Shown in pieces: positions 12,116 through 21,687 of a stretch of 64,000 nt of DNA. The notes under the pieces are model-generated. The model was given only the letters and a program-made list of their open reading frames with translations. It made no database searches and was not told the origin of the DNA. Within the stretch, counting starts at the first letter, position 1; each line of letters begins with the position of its first letter. A program made the translations under genes and the position numbers. The stretch comes from Streptomyces sp. TG1A-8. GTDB lineage: Bacteria; Actinomycetota; Actinomycetes; Streptomycetales; Streptomycetaceae. The stretch spans positions 5,084,001 to 5,148,000 of the forward strand of contig NZ_JASTLB010000001.1 of assembly GCF_030499535.1 (NCBI RefSeq). Direction: 5' to 3'.

Positions 12116-12700
12116 TCAGAGGCCGGGCGCGCCCCACACCGGGAACCAGCGGCCCAGGTCCGGCTCGATCCGCAGGTCGTCCCCGAGCGCCGCCCTCACC
12201 CGCAGCTCCAGGGCGCCGTCCCGGCGCTGGGCGGGACCGGGCAGCGGGGCGAAGGGGTAGAAGGTGCCGCGCTTGTAGAGGTAGACGAGCGCCAGCCGCC
12301 GGCCGCCCGCGCCGGCGAACCCGGCCAGGGAGCACAGCAGCTGCGGGCCGAAGCCGCCGGCCTCCAGGGCGCTGTTCACCGCGTGCAGGTCGTTGACCAG
12401 CTCCGGGAGTCCGTCCGGCGCCCGCCGGGACAGCAGCCAGGAGTAGCCGTAGTCGTCCTGCCGCAGCTCCACCGGCGGACCGGTGCGGTCGGCGTCGGCG
12501 TCCAGCAGGGCCTGCGCCTCCTGGCGGGTCTGCTCGAACACCGCGCCCTCGACCGTGGCGAAGCACACCGCGCCGGTGCCGGTCGGCGTGAACCCGGTCG
12601 CCGCCTCGAGCGTGACGGCCGCCGAGGGCAGCGCGAACAACCGGTCGAGGTCGGGCGCCACGGGCCTGGTCCGCCCGAGCAGGATGTCCAGCAGCCCCAC
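12116..12700 (-). CDS. pspAB: PspA-associated protein PspAB
   Basis: 194 residues beginning MGLLDILLGR, a short amphipathic N-terminus. The body matches the actinobacterial PspAB family as I know it: RLFALPSAAVTLEA, CFATVEGAVFEQTRQEAQALLD, DDYGYSWLLSRR, and LVNDLHAVNSALEAGGFGPQ. PspAB proteins are encoded next to htpX and are associated by gene neighbourhood with PspA membrane-stress systems. Here it follows htpX on the same strand after 47 bp, so the two are probably co-transcribed. The pspA-pspAA pair is about 36 kb away in this window. The biochemical role is not established. Confidence 0.8.
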   Translation of the reverse strand: MGLLDILLGRTRPVAPDLDRLFALPSAAVTLEAATGFTPTGTGAVCFATVEGAVFEQTRQEAQALLDADADRTGPPVELRQDDYGYSWLLSRRAPDGLPELVNDLHAVNSALEAGGFGPQLLCSLAGFAGAGGRRLALVYLYKRGTFYPFAPLPGPAQRRDGALELRVRAALGDDLRIEPDLGRWFPVWGAPGL

Positions 12701-12747
12701 CGCTCAGTCCGCCTTCCGCAGTCCCGCGGCCCGCCGGGGCCCCGTGC

Positions 12748-13668
12748 TCAGCCCGTCTTCCCGGGCGCGGCCGCCTCGCCCAGCTCGGCGGAGATCCGCC
12801 CCAGTTGGTCCAGCCGCTGCTCCAGGCTCGGATGGGTGGAGAAGAAGCGCTCGATGCCCGGCTCCCTGCCGGCCGCCGGGGCGAAGTAGAACGCGTTGAA
12901 GGCCTGGGCGGTGCGCAGGTCCCTGGTCGGGATGCGGGTGATGTCCCCGGAGACCTTGGTGAGCGCCGACGCCAGCGCCGAGGGCCGGCCGGTCAGGTGC
13001 GCCGCCGCCCGGTCGGCCGCCAGCTCCCGGTACCGGGACAGGGCCCGGATCAGCAGGAAGCTGAGCGCGTACACGGCGGCCGAGACACCGAGGACGGCGG
13101 CGAGGACCGCGGCGGTGTTCTGGTCCCGGCGGCCCCCGCCGAAGAGCTGCGAGTACAGGGCGAACCGCACGACCAGCCCGGCGATCACCCCGAGGAACGA
13201 CGCGACCGTGATCACCGCGACGTCCTTGTGCGCCACGTGCGACAGTTCGTGGGCGAGGACGCCCTCCAGCTCCGCCGGCTCCAGCCGCCGCAGCAGCCCC
13301 GTGGTCACGCACACCACGGCGTGGTCGGCGCTGCGTCCGGTCGCGAACGCGTTCGGCATGTTCATCTCGGACACGGCGACCACCGGCTTCGGCATGTCCG
13401 CGATCGCGCACAGCCGGTCGACCACCGCGTGCAGCTCGGGATGCTCCTCCCGCCGCACGACCCGCCCGCGCATGGCGAACACGGCGATCCGGTCGGAGAA
13501 CCAGAACTGCGCCACGAACATCGCGCCCATCAGGACGGCGACCAGCACCCAGGACTTCAGCAGCACGATCAGCGCGGCGACGAAGGCCACGTACAGCAGC
13601 CCGAGCAGGAACAGCGTGACCGTCATCCGCACGGTCAGCCGCCGGTCGCTCCGGAAGCGGCTCCGCAT
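12748..13668 (-). CDS. htpX: membrane zinc metalloprotease HtpX
   Basis: 306 residues. Two N-terminal membrane helices (about 15-55) are followed by the zinc site HELSH (His140, Glu141, His144) and the third ligand in RELAADRAA (Glu215). Two more helices lie at about 152-172 and 188-212. HtpX-family proteins degrade damaged membrane proteins from the cytoplasmic side. The ORF is open far upstream, but the ATG at 13668 is preceded by GGGGTGAG and starts the first helix correctly. The partner gene pspAB lies directly downstream, pointing to envelope-stress control. Confidence 0.93.
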   Translation of the reverse strand: MRSRFRSDRRLTVRMTVTLFLLGLLYVAFVAALIVLLKSWVLVAVLMGAMFVAQFWFSDRIAVFAMRGRVVRREEHPELHAVVDRLCAIADMPKPVVAVSEMNMPNAFATGRSADHAVVCVTTGLLRRLEPAELEGVLAHELSHVAHKDVAVITVASFLGVIAGLVVRFALYSQLFGGGRRDQNTAAVLAAVLGVSAAVYALSFLLIRALSRYRELAADRAAAHLTGRPSALASALTKVSGDITRIPTRDLRTAQAFNAFYFAPAAGREPGIERFFSTHPSLEQRLDQLGRISAELGEAAAPGKTG

Positions 13669-13844
13669 CCGTCTCACCCCGCAGTCAGGCACTCGTCCTG
13701 CTGTCCAGTGTGCACCCGCCGTCCCCCATGAAACGGTCCCGGACGGCCCCGGGAGCGGCAAAGAGTCCGCGCGCCCCGGCCCCCGGGGCCGTTCGTCCGG
13801 GCCGGGCCACCCCGCGAGCCCGGCAGGATCCGGACGGCGGGCCC

Positions 13845-14102
13845 CTAGTAGGGGGCGCGCACCTGCGCGTACCCGAGCAGGACGATCACGGCGGCCACGC
13901 AGCCGAGCACCACGGCCGTCGACAGCCACGACGACCGGCGCGGCGCCACCGGGTCCGGGTCGGCACGGAACGGCGCCGGCTCCGGCGGGTTCTCCTTCCA
14001 GCGGGCGGCCAGCATCCGGGCCCGCGCGGAGGGCTCCTTGTGTTCGGCCGAGTTCGCCCATCTGTGGTCGAACTCCCGCTCCCAGTCGTCCTGTTCAGTC
14101 AT
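13845..14102 (-). CDS. small single-pass membrane protein
   Basis: 85 residues. The charged N-terminal ~55 residues (MTEQDDWEREFDHRWANSAEH, then an Arg/Pro-rich part) should be cytoplasmic, and one hydrophobic helix (about 59-78, STAVVLGCVAAVIVLLGY) ends close to the C-terminus. This is a tail-anchored layout. It lies upstream of htpX on the same strand, with a 176-bp gap. I recognise no family and no function. Confidence 0.75.
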   Translation of the reverse strand: MTEQDDWEREFDHRWANSAEHKEPSARARMLAARWKENPPEPAPFRADPDPVAPRRSSWLSTAVVLGCVAAVIVLLGYAQVRAPY

Positions 14103-14217
14103 CCCCGTGCTACCTCTCTCGTCCGGCGGGTCCAGGAAGGATGATCTCCCGACAATAGGAAGCCCGGGAAGCGGAAAAGGTTGCCCGCCCGCTCGGGCGC
14201 CGCGGCGGCGCAGCCGT

Positions 14218-14541
14218 TCAGCTCCCCGTCTCGTCCGTGATCCACGTCAGGTACTCGGGACTGCCGGAGAGGACGGGCACGGCGACGATTTCCGGCGTGT
14301 CGTAGTCGTGCCTCTCCCTGATCAGCGCCGTCAGCTCGGCCACGAGGTCCCCGCGGGTCTTGAAGTCCACCCGCCACTCCCGCCCGCCCGCCACCCGGCC
14401 CCGCCACCGGTAGACGGAGGTGACCGGGTAGATCTGGGCACAGGCGGCAAGGCGGCCCTCGATCACGGCGGCCGCCAGGGCGTGGGCCTTGTCCTCGGCG
14501 TCGTGGGTCGTGGTCACCACGGCGTACTCGCACGTCGTCAT
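14218..14541 (-). CDS. cutA: CutA1-family divalent-ion tolerance protein
   Basis: 107 residues, the normal CutA1 length. Diagnostic stretches are VVTTTHDAEDKAHALAAAVIEGRLAACAQ, PVTSVYRWRG, EWRVDFKT and HDYDTPEIVAVPV..GSPEYLTWI. CutA1 forms very stable trimers; a role in copper tolerance was proposed for the E. coli protein but is not firmly settled. The ATG at 14541 is 48 codons into a longer open frame whose upstream part is low-complexity and runs through the glnA terminator, so the later start is right. Confidence 0.9.
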   Translation of the reverse strand: MTTCEYAVVTTTHDAEDKAHALAAAVIEGRLAACAQIYPVTSVYRWRGRVAGGREWRVDFKTRGDLVAELTALIRERHDYDTPEIVAVPVLSGSPEYLTWITDETGS

Positions 14542-14573
14542 GGCCGCGAGCGTACCGACCGCGAACAGCGCAC

Positions 14574-14619
14574 GACCGAGGCCCCGCCCCTCACCGTGGT
14601 GAGGGGCGGGGCCTCGGTC
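14574..14619. terminator. glnA terminator, perfect 22-bp inverted repeat
   Basis: Arms 14574-14595 and 14598-14619 are perfectly complementary with only two bases between them. It lies 70 bp beyond the glnA stop and upstream of cutA, both read leftward, so it should end glnA transcripts. Confidence 0.85.
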
Positions 14620-14688
14620 CGGACCGGGGGGAGGGGCGGTTCCGCGGTCACCGGCACGGGGCCGGGTCCCGCCGGACCGCCCCACCTG

Positions 14689-16098
14689 TCACACGTCGAA
14701 GTACAGCTCGAACTCGTGCGGGTGCGGACGCAGCTGGAGCGGGGCGATCTCGTTGGTGCGCTTGAAGTCGATCCACGTCTCGATCAGGTCGGACGTGAAC
14801 ACGTCGCCCTGGAGAAGGAACTCGTGGTCGGCCTCCAGCGCGTCGAGGACGGCGTTCAGCGAGGTCGGGACCTGGGCCACGTTGGCGTGCTCCTCGGGAG
14901 CCAGCTCGTAGAGGTCCTTGTCGATCGGCTCGGCCGGCTCGATCTTGTTCTTGATGCCGTCCAGACCCGCGAGCAGCAGGGCCGAGAAGGCCAGGTAGGG
15001 GTTGCCGGAGGAGTCGGGCGCGCGGAACTCGACGCGCTTGGCCTTCGGGTTGGAGCCCGTGATCGGGATGCGCATGGCCGCGGAGCGGTTGCGCTGCGAG
15101 TACACCAGGTTGATCGGCGCCTCGAAGCCCGGCACCAGGCGGTGGTAGGAGTTCACCGTCGGGTTGGTGAAGGCCAGCAGCGACGGGGCGTGCCTGAGGA
15201 TGCCGCCGATGTAGTAGCGCGCGGTGTCCGACAGGCCCGCGTAGCCGGCCTCGTCGTAGAACAGCGGGTCGCCGTTGCTCCACAGCGACTGGTGGACGTG
15301 CATGCCCGAGCCGTTGTCACCGAAGATCGGCTTCGGCATGAAGGTCGCCGTCTTGCCGTTGCGCCACGCGACGTTCTTCACGATGTACTTGAACAGCTGC
15401 AGGTCGTCGGCGGCGGCGAGCAGCGTGTTGAACCTGTAGTTGATCTCGGCCTGGCCGGCGGTGCCCACCTCGTGGTGCTGGCGCTCGACCTTCAGGCCGG
15501 ACTTCTCCAGCTCCAGGGAGATCTCGGCGCGCAGGTCGGCGAAGTGGTCGACCGGCGCCACCGGGAAGTAGCCGCCCTTGTAGCGGACCTTGTAACCGCG
15601 GTTGTTCTCCACGGCGCCGGTGTTCCAGGCGCCCGCCTCGGAGTCGATGTGGTAGAAGGACTCGTTCGCGCTGGTGGCGAAGCGGACGGAGTCGAAGACG
15701 TAGAACTCGGCCTCGGGACCGAAGTACGCGGTGTCCGCGATACCGGTCGACGCGAGGTACGCCTCGGCCTTCTTCGCCACGTTGCGCGGGTCGCGGGAGT
15801 ACTGCTCGCCCGTGATCGGGTCGTGGATGAAGAAGTTGATGTTGAGGGTCTTGTCGCGGCGGAACGGGTCCACGCGGGCCGTCGACAGGTCGGCGCGCAG
15901 GGCCATGTCGGACTCGTGGATGGCCTGGAAGCCGCGGATCGACGATCCGTCGAAGGCCAGCTCCTCGTCCGGGTCGAACGCCTCGACGGGCACCGTGAAG
16001 TGCTGCATGACGCCCGGCAGGTCGCAGAACCGGACGTCGACGAACTTGACGTCCTCGTCCGCGATAAACTTCTTGGCCTCGTCGGCGTTCTGGAACAT
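14689..16098 (-). CDS. glnA: glutamine synthetase type I
   Basis: 469 residues, the usual actinobacterial GSI length. It makes glutamine from glutamate, ammonia and ATP as a cytoplasmic dodecamer. Visible signatures: the N-terminal beta-grasp with FDGSSIRGF (49-57), [11 protein letters not shown] (126-136), the ATP-binding [16 protein letters not shown] (256-271), [22 protein letters not shown], and Tyr397 in [10 protein letters not shown], the site adenylylated by GlnE in bacteria with beta-type GSI. The ATG at 16098 follows GGAGGAG. A complete GlnR box lies about 100-135 bp upstream (16195-16233), indicating nitrogen control. Confidence 0.98.
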   Translation of the reverse strand: MFQNADEAKKFIADEDVKFVDVRFCDLPGVMQHFTVPVEAFDPDEELAFDGSSIRGFQAIHESDMALRADLSTARVDPFRRDKTLNINFFIHDPITGEQYSRDPRNVAKKAEAYLASTGIADTAYFGPEAEFYVFDSVRFATSANESFYHIDSEAGAWNTGAVENNRGYKVRYKGGYFPVAPVDHFADLRAEISLELEKSGLKVERQHHEVGTAGQAEINYRFNTLLAAADDLQLFKYIVKNVAWRNGKTATFMPKPIFGDNGSGMHVHQSLWSNGDPLFYDEAGYAGLSDTARYYIGGILRHAPSLLAFTNPTVNSYHRLVPGFEAPINLVYSQRNRSAAMRIPITGSNPKAKRVEFRAPDSSGNPYLAFSALLLAGLDGIKNKIEPAEPIDKDLYELAPEEHANVAQVPTSLNAVLDALEADHEFLLQGDVFTSDLIETWIDFKRTNEIAPLQLRPHPHEFELYFDV

Positions 16099-16194
16099 CC
16101 AGCTCCTCCTACTCCCGACCGTCCCGCCGGGGTGGTAGATCGTTCGTGCGGCCGGTGCGGTGGCACACGCTGTTCCCGACCCTAGGGACGGGTG

Positions 16195-16233
16195 GTTTCT
16201 CGGGCGTGACCCGTTTGTTTCACAGAAGTTAAC
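16195..16233 (-). promoter_or_regulatory. GlnR box upstream of glnA
   Basis: On the minus strand the sequence reads TTAAC, six bases, GAAAC, six bases, GTCAC, six bases, GAAAC. That is two tandem copies of the gTnAC-n6-GaAAC site bound by GlnR in Streptomyces, with exact spacing. It lies 97-135 bp upstream of the glnA start in the gap shared with the divergent RDD gene. GlnR regulation of glnA is established in S. coelicolor; binding here is inferred. Confidence 0.88.
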
Positions 16234-16295
16234 CAGCCGTGCCGCCGTCCCGGCCCCGGCACCCCGCCCGAAACCGGGCGCAGTACCGTGGACGG

Positions 16296-16763
16296 GTGGA
16301 CAACAGGCAAGCAATCGGGTCGTGGCTCTCCGGGCCGCGCGCGGCCATGGAAGAAGCCGGTGCCGACTTCGGATACCGGGGCGAGCAGCTCGGTCTGCCG
16401 GAGCGGGGACCGGGCTCGATCGCCCGGCCCGGCAGGCGGGTCGGCGCCCTCGCCGTGGACTGGGGCCTGTGCGTCCTGATCGCATACGGCCTGATCACGC
16501 ACGGCAACACCCCGGCCACCAGCAACTGGGCCCTGCTCGTCTTCCTCGTGATGAGCGTCCTGACCGTGGGCACGATCGGTTTCACCCCGGGCAAGCGCCT
16601 CTTCGGCGTCCGGGTCGTCGCCCTCGCGACCGGCACGGTCAGCCCGCCGCGCGCCCTGCTGCGCACCGTCCTGCTCTGCCTGGCGATCCCCGCACTGGTC
16701 TGGGACCGCGACGGCCGCGGCCTGCACGACCGGGTCGCGAAGACGGTCGAGGTCCGCGCCTGA
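16296..16763 (+). CDS. RDD-family membrane protein
   Basis: 155 residues. The RDD domain covers about 50-150: [14 protein letters not shown] carries the Arg and Asp that name the family, followed by two to three hydrophobic helices (about 60-75 and 83-103), [14 protein letters not shown], and the terminal [15 protein letters not shown] with the second Asp motif. RDD proteins are small polytopic membrane proteins, some acting in ion or solute transport; function here is unknown. I chose the GTG at 16296, which gives [13 protein letters not shown], rather than an upstream ATG whose extra residues are low-complexity. It is divergent from glnA. Confidence 0.87.
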   Translation: MDNRQAIGSWLSGPRAAMEEAGADFGYRGEQLGLPERGPGSIARPGRRVGALAVDWGLCVLIAYGLITHGNTPATSNWALLVFLVMSVLTVGTIGFTPGKRLFGVRVVALATGTVSPPRALLRTVLLCLAIPALVWDRDGRGLHDRVAKTVEVRA

Positions 16764-16792
16764 CACCGGTCGGTTCCGGCGGGGCGCGGTGG

Positions 16793-16848
16793 CGCACGGC
16801 GCAGGGGGCGGCCCCGGAGTGATCCGGGGCCGCCCCCTGCGCCGTGCG
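16793..16848. terminator. bidirectional terminator, perfect 26-bp stem
   Basis: Arms 16793-16818 and 16823-16848 are perfectly complementary around a GTGA tetraloop. It lies between the stops of the convergent RDD (+) and DUF4191 (-) genes and should serve both. Confidence 0.88.
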
Positions 16849-16864
16849 AGGAGGTCGGCCGCCG

Positions 16865-17566
16865 TCAGCGGCCCCTCGGGCCGCCCTTCGGCAGCTTCAT
16901 GCCCTTGGGCATCGGCCCCTTCGGCAGCGGCATGTTGCTCATCAGGTCGCCCAGGGCGCGCAGCCGGTCGTTGGTGGCGGTCACCTGGGGGCCGGTCAGC
17001 ACGCGCGGGTACTTCAGCATGGTCGTGCGCAGCTTCTTCAGCTCGACCCGGCCCTCGCCGTCGCCCACGATCACGTCGTGCACCGGCACGTCGGCCACGA
17101 TGCGGTTCATCTTCTTCTTCTCGGCCGCCAGCAGGCTCTTCACCCGGTTCGGGTTGCCCTCGGCGACCAGTACGATGCCGGCCTTGCCGACCGCCCGGTG
17201 CACCACGTCCTGGCTGCGGTTCATCGCCACCGCCGGGGTGGTCGTCCAGCCCCGGCCGATGTTGTCCAGGACGGCCGCGGCGGCGCCCGGCTGGCCCTCC
17301 ATCTGCCCGAAGGCGGCCCGCTCGGCCCGCCGGCCGAACACGATCGCCGTCGCGAGCAGGGCGAGCAGCAGGCCCAGGATGCCCAGGTAGACCGGGTGGC
17401 CGATCAGGAAGCCGATCGCGAGAAGGACACCGAGGGTGCCGATACCGACGGCCGCGAGTACGAGACCGATCTTCTTGTCGGCCTTGCGGGTCATCTTGTA
17501 CGTGAGGGCGATCTGCTTCAGTCGCCCTGCGTTCGCGGCGTCCGCCGCGGGTTCCTTCCTCGCCAT
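16865..17566 (-). CDS. DUF4191 integral membrane protein
   Basis: 233 residues. A basic N-terminus (LKQIALTYKMTRKADKKIG) leads into a two-helix hairpin (about 34-55 and 58-77), after which ~155 residues lie in the cytoplasm. That part has VLDNIGRGWTTTPAVAMNRS, a segment like a nucleotide- or protein-binding fold (HRAVGKAGIVLVAEG), and a Lys/Pro/Met/Gly-rich tail. DUF4191 proteins are conserved across actinobacteria beside lipA, as here, but have no established activity. A link to lipoylation or to glnA is context-based guesswork. Confidence 0.88.
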   Translation of the reverse strand: MARKEPAADAANAGRLKQIALTYKMTRKADKKIGLVLAAVGIGTLGVLLAIGFLIGHPVYLGILGLLLALLATAIVFGRRAERAAFGQMEGQPGAAAAVLDNIGRGWTTTPAVAMNRSQDVVHRAVGKAGIVLVAEGNPNRVKSLLAAEKKKMNRIVADVPVHDVIVGDGEGRVELKKLRTTMLKYPRVLTGPQVTATNDRLRALGDLMSNMPLPKGPMPKGMKLPKGGPRGR

Positions 17567-17626
17567 GCCACGAAGTCTACGTGTCCCCGGGAGTGCCGGT
17601 GACGACGGTCCCGGGGGGCCCCGGGT

Positions 17627-17824
17627 TCAGGAGCGGGCGGCGGCCCGCTCCAGGAAACGCTGCGCCTCGACCCGGTCCTCGGCGCGGCGGCGGTCCTCCA
17701 GGACGGAGGCCCAGGCGTTGCGGCGGGCGGTGCGCTGGCCGCCGCTCATGAGCAGCGACTCCACGGCGCGCAGCGCGCCGGTGAAGGACGGGATGGCGGT
17801 GGCGCGGACGGGCGCGGCCTGCAT
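17627..17824 (-). CDS. small conserved protein next to lipA
   Basis: 65 residues. The ORF is open for 20 more codons, but those are an Arg/Pro repeat (GTACGGGGC units); the ATG at 17824 has a GAGGGGGG Shine-Dalgarno and begins MQAAPVRATAIPSFTGALRA. The rest (VESLLMSGGQRTARRNAWAS, then VLEDRRRAEDRVEAQRFLERAA) is a likely pair of amphipathic helices. I recognise no family or function. Confidence 0.7.
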   Translation of the reverse strand: MQAAPVRATAIPSFTGALRAVESLLMSGGQRTARRNAWASVLEDRRRAEDRVEAQRFLERAAARS

Positions 17825-18060
17825 GGTCGAGGTCCCCCCTCGGTCGGGGCGTACGGGGCGTACGGGGCGTGACGCCAGTGTCACTGTTCGGTGTTACCAG
17901 TGCGTGACCGGCCGGTCAAACGCCGGTGAAGCCCCGGTGCGGGGGGCCCGGACGGCGACGCGGCCCCGGCTACCGCCCCCATCAGCGAGGACGGCCGGGA
18001 CCGCGTCGGCCCGGCCGTTACCGGCCGGTAGGTTCCTGTGTGTGACTTCACACGCGCGGC

Positions 18061-19026
18061 TCACACCGCCTGGGCGGCGACGTACGCGCCCCGCTTCTCG
18101 ACGGCCATCTGGTACAGGCGCCCGGCGCGGTACGAGGAGCGCACCAGCGGGCCGGACATCACGCCGGAGAAGCCGATCTGCTCGGCCTCCTCCTTCAGCT
18201 CCACGAACTCGTGCGGCTTGACCCAGCGCTCCACCGGGTGGTGGCGCACCGAGGGGCGCAGGTACTGGGTGATGGTGACCAGCTCGCAGCCCGCGTCGTG
18301 CAGCTGCCGGAGCGCCTCGCCGACCTCCTCGCGGGTCTCGCCCATGCCGAGGATCAGGTTCGACTTGGTGACCAGGCCGAAGTCGCGGGCCTCGGTGATG
18401 ACCCTGAGCGAGCGCTCGTAGCGGAAGCCGGGGCGGATCCGCTTGAAGATCCGGGGCACGGTCTCGACGTTGTGCGCGAAGACCTCGGGGCGGGAGGCGA
18501 AGACCTCGGCCAGCTGTTCGGGGACCGCGTTGAAGTCCGGGGCCAGCAGCTCGACCTTGGTGCGCCCGCCCTCGCGGTCCGCGGTCTGCCGGTGGATCTG
18601 GCGGACCGTTTCCGCGTACAGCCAGGCACCGCCGTCCGCCAGGTCGTCGCGGGCGACGCCGGTGATGGTGGCGTAGTTCAGGTCCATGGTGACCACGGAC
18701 TCGCCCACGCGGCGCGGCTCGTCGCGGTCCAGCGCCTCGGGCCTGCCGGTGTCGATCTGGCAGAAGTCGCAGCGCCGGGTGCACTGGTCGCCGCCGATGA
18801 GGAAGGTCGCCTCGCGGTCCTCCCAGCACTCGTAGATGTTCGGGCAGCCGGCTTCCTGGCAGACCGTGTGCAGGCCCTCGCTCTTCACGAGGTTCTGCAT
18901 CTTGGTGTACTCGGGGCCCATTTTCGCCCGGGTCTTGATCCACTCGGGCTTGCGCTCGATGGGGGTCTGGCTGTTGCGGACCTCCAGGCGCAGCATCTTG
19001 CGTCCGTCGGGTGCGACTGCGGACAC
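18061..19026 (-). CDS. lipA: lipoyl synthase
   Basis: 321 residues, the usual length. This radical-SAM enzyme inserts two sulfurs into octanoyl groups on E2 and GcvH lipoyl domains. The auxiliary cluster ligands are Cys56, Cys61 and Cys67 ([14 protein letters not shown]) and the SAM cluster is CTRRCDFC (Cys82, 86, 89); a conserved RSSY near the C-terminus (about 302-305) supplies the serine that ligates the auxiliary cluster. It lies 111 bp downstream of lipB on the same strand, so the two likely form an operon. The GTG at 19026 is the start used. Its substrates aceE-partner E2 and SucB-type E2 are encoded nearby (32891-34831). Confidence 0.97.
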   Translation of the reverse strand: MSAVAPDGRKMLRLEVRNSQTPIERKPEWIKTRAKMGPEYTKMQNLVKSEGLHTVCQEAGCPNIYECWEDREATFLIGGDQCTRRCDFCQIDTGRPEALDRDEPRRVGESVVTMDLNYATITGVARDDLADGGAWLYAETVRQIHRQTADREGGRTKVELLAPDFNAVPEQLAEVFASRPEVFAHNVETVPRIFKRIRPGFRYERSLRVITEARDFGLVTKSNLILGMGETREEVGEALRQLHDAGCELVTITQYLRPSVRHHPVERWVKPHEFVELKEEAEQIGFSGVMSGPLVRSSYRAGRLYQMAVEKRGAYVAAQAV

Positions 19027-19137
19027 GACCGGCTCCCTAGCGATTGGTTCTTCGGCGTCCCCCAGGGTACGCCCGTGGATTCCGCGGCGGTCCGGCGCCG
19101 GTGCGGATGCGACCGGGGGGCCGCCGCCCCGGCCCGC

Positions 19138-19956
19138 TCAGACCCCGGACGGGCCGGCCGCAGCCGGTGTCCGGTCGATCTCCCGCGGCTTGGGGTCCGC
19201 GTTCTGGAGGACCTCGCGCAGGTGCCGCTCGACCACCGGCAGCGCCTCCTCGACCGTGACCTCGCGGCCCAGCTCGCCGGCGAGGGAGGTGACGCCCGCG
19301 TCCCGGATGCCGCACGGGATGATCCGGTCGAACCAGGCGTTGTCCGGGTTCACGTTGAAGGAGAAGCCGTGCATGGTGACGCCCTTGGCGACCCGGATGC
19401 CGATCGCGGCGATCTTGCGGTCCTCGCGGCGCTGGCCGGCGTTGGAGGGCGCGTACTCCGGGCCGTTCAGCCGGGGGTCGAACTCCTCGTCGTCCAGCCG
19501 CGGGTTGAAGTCCAGGGACAGCCCGCCGAGCGCGGGCCGCCGCTCGACCGGGTCGCCCAGCACCCAGACGCCGCTGCGGCCCTCGACGCGGGTGGTCTCC
19601 AGGCCGAACTCGGCGCAGGTGCGGATCAGGGCCTCCTCCAGGCGGCGCACGTGCGCGACGACGTCCACCGGGCGGGGCAGCTTCTGGATCGGGTAGCCGA
19701 CCAGCTGGCCGGGGCCGTGCCAGGTGATCTTGCCGCCGCGGTCCACGTCGATGACCGGGGTGCCGTCCAGTGGGCGCTCGCTGTCCTCGGTGCGCCGGCC
19801 CGCCGTGTAGACCGGGGGGTGCTCCAGCAGGAGCACGGTGTCGGGGACCTCGTCGGCGAACCGGGCCGCGTGCACCCGGCGCTGCTCGTCCCAGGCCTGC
19901 TGGTACTCGACGGCGTCCGCGCCGAACCCCATGCGGATGAACCGCAACTCACTCAC
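19138..19956 (-). CDS. lipB: lipoyl(octanoyl) transferase
   Basis: 272 residues. It moves octanoyl groups from acyl carrier protein to lipoyl domains, the step before LipA. Family marks: [14 protein letters not shown] (42-55), the nearly invariant [13 protein letters not shown] (73-85), Lys181 (DRKIAAIG) and the nucleophile Cys215 in [12 protein letters not shown]. An acidic, Pro/Arg-rich insert of about 40 residues (136-178) separates the two halves and makes the protein longer than E. coli LipB (213 residues). The start at 19956 gives [10 protein letters not shown]. It heads the lipB-lipA pair. Confidence 0.96.
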   Translation of the reverse strand: MSELRFIRMGFGADAVEYQQAWDEQRRVHAARFADEVPDTVLLLEHPPVYTAGRRTEDSERPLDGTPVIDVDRGGKITWHGPGQLVGYPIQKLPRPVDVVAHVRRLEEALIRTCAEFGLETTRVEGRSGVWVLGDPVERRPALGGLSLDFNPRLDDEEFDPRLNGPEYAPSNAGQRREDRKIAAIGIRVAKGVTMHGFSFNVNPDNAWFDRIIPCGIRDAGVTSLAGELGREVTVEEALPVVERHLREVLQNADPKPREIDRTPAAAGPSGV

Positions 19957-20194
19957 GGCAAGCGCCTCCCTCGGCGATGGGCGGGTCGGGCGCGTTGCGC
20001 GCCCACGTCACTGTACGTCCGACCGGTGTGCGTCAGCTCCGCGGGCAATCCTCACACGATCGGATGAATGCCCGGGAAAGTGTGCTGGTGTCCGCTCACC
20101 CTCCGCTACATTCGCGCCGTTCATAAGGCCAAAAGGGCTGCTCGCAGGCAATCCCGGCACTTCAGCAGCCGGAAGGCAGGAGACCGCACCGCAG

Positions 20195-21664
20195 ATGACG
20201 GACCGACCCGCGCAGCGCACCCCCAACCGCCAGCTCGCCGCGCTCATCGCAGAGGCGGGGTTCTCCAACGCGGGTCTGGCCCGTCGCGTCGACCAGCTCG
20301 GCCTGGAACACGGGCTGGACCTCAGATACGACAAGACGTCGGTCACCCGCTGGCTGCGCGGGCAGCAGCCCCGGGGCACCACGCCCGCCCTCATCGCCGA
20401 GGTCTTCACCCGCCGGCTCGGACGCCGGTTCACCGCCCAGGACCTCGGCCTGGACGCCTGTGCGCCGGTGTACGCGGGGCTGGAGTTCGCGGCCTCCCCC
20501 GAGGAGGCCGTCGACATCGTCAGCGGGCTGTGGCGCAAGGACTCCGGCAGCCACGCCGAACTGCGCAAGATCGCCTTCACCCCGGCCGGGCTCGTCGTGC
20601 CCAGCCGGGACTGGCTGATCGGCAAGGCCGACGACCGGGTGGCCCGCGCGCCGGAGCTCCGGGTGCCCGCGCAGGGCCGCCCCGGCGCCGCCGGGCCCCG
20701 CCCGCGGGCCCCGCGCCCGCCGGTGCCGCCCCGCCTGCGCGGCCAGGCCGAGCGGGCCCCGGGCCACCGGGTCACCGGCGGCGACATCGCCGCGCTGCGC
20801 TCGGTCGGCGAGCTGTTCCGCACCCTCGACGACGCCTACGGCGGCGGCCACGCCCGGCAGGCCCTCGTGCGCTACCTGGAGCACGAGTGCGAACCGATGC
20901 TGCGCGGCAGCTACGACGAGCAGACCGGCCGCCGGCTGTTCGCCGCCGCCGCCGACCTCACCCGGCTCGCCGGCTGGACGTCGTACGACATCGCCGCGCA
21001 CGGGCTCGCCCAGCGCTACTTCGTGCAGGCGCTGCGGCTCGCCCAGGCGGCCGGCGACCGCGTCTACGGCGCCTTCGTCCTGGTCACCATGAGCCGCCAG
21101 GCCGTCTACCTCGGCCACGGCAGGGAGGCCGTGCAGCTCGCCCGGGTCGCGCAGCAGGGGGTCGGCGGCGTCCCGCCGGTCGTCCAGGCGCTGCTGCACT
21201 CCGCCGAGGCCCGCGCGCACGGGGTGCTCGGGGAGGTGCGGGCGTGCACCGGGGCACTGGTGCGGGCCGAGCGCGCCCTGGAGGCGGCCCGGCCCGGGGA
21301 CGAGGTCCCGCACTGGGCCCGGTTCTTCGACGAGGCGCAGCTCGCCGACGAACTGGGGCACTGCCACCGCGACCTGCAGCAGTTCCGGGCCGCCGCGCAG
21401 CACGCCGAACGCTCGCTGCGGCTGCGCGCCCCCTCCTACGCCCGCAGCCGCCTGTTCTGCCGGGTCGTCCTGGCCACGGCCCGCCTCGGCCTCGGCGAGC
21501 TCGACCAGGCCTGCGCGCTGGGCGCGGAGGCGGCGGGCCAGGCGGCGCAGATGCGGTCCGCCCGCGCGGTCGAGTACGTGCGGGACTTCGAACGCCGGCT
21601 GGAGCCGTACCGGGACGCGCCGCCCGTGCGGGGTTACCGCGAGAAGGTGGCGGCGCTGGGCTGA
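20195..21664 (+). CDS. DNA-binding-like regulator with C-terminal TPR-type repeats (NsdA-like)
   Basis: 489 residues. The first ~85 residues look like a helical DNA-binding domain (RQLAALIAEAGFSNAGLARR, then YDKTSVTRWLRGQQPRGTTP), comparable to the N-termini of Streptomyces developmental regulators such as NsdA. A Pro/Arg-rich hinge (about 160-200) is followed by a long helical region with TPR-like helix pairs (AHGLAQRYFVQALRLAQAAG, ARQAVYLGHGREAVQLARVA, and further repeats). Upstream in-frame codons are open; ATG 20195 is chosen because it begins the conserved part, although GGAG lies 13 bases away. It probably controls development or secondary metabolism, by analogy only. It is divergent from lipB. 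Confidence 0.78.
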   Translation: MTDRPAQRTPNRQLAALIAEAGFSNAGLARRVDQLGLEHGLDLRYDKTSVTRWLRGQQPRGTTPALIAEVFTRRLGRRFTAQDLGLDACAPVYAGLEFAASPEEAVDIVSGLWRKDSGSHAELRKIAFTPAGLVVPSRDWLIGKADDRVARAPELRVPAQGRPGAAGPRPRAPRPPVPPRLRGQAERAPGHRVTGGDIAALRSVGELFRTLDDAYGGGHARQALVRYLEHECEPMLRGSYDEQTGRRLFAAAADLTRLAGWTSYDIAAHGLAQRYFVQALRLAQAAGDRVYGAFVLVTMSRQAVYLGHGREAVQLARVAQQGVGGVPPVVQALLHSAEARAHGVLGEVRACTGALVRAERALEAARPGDEVPHWARFFDEAQLADELGHCHRDLQQFRAAAQHAERSLRLRAPSYARSRLFCRVVLATARLGLGELDQACALGAEAAGQAAQMRSARAVEYVRDFERRLEPYRDAPPVRGYREKVAALG

Positions 21665-21687
21665 GCCCGGCGCGGCCCCGCCGCCCC

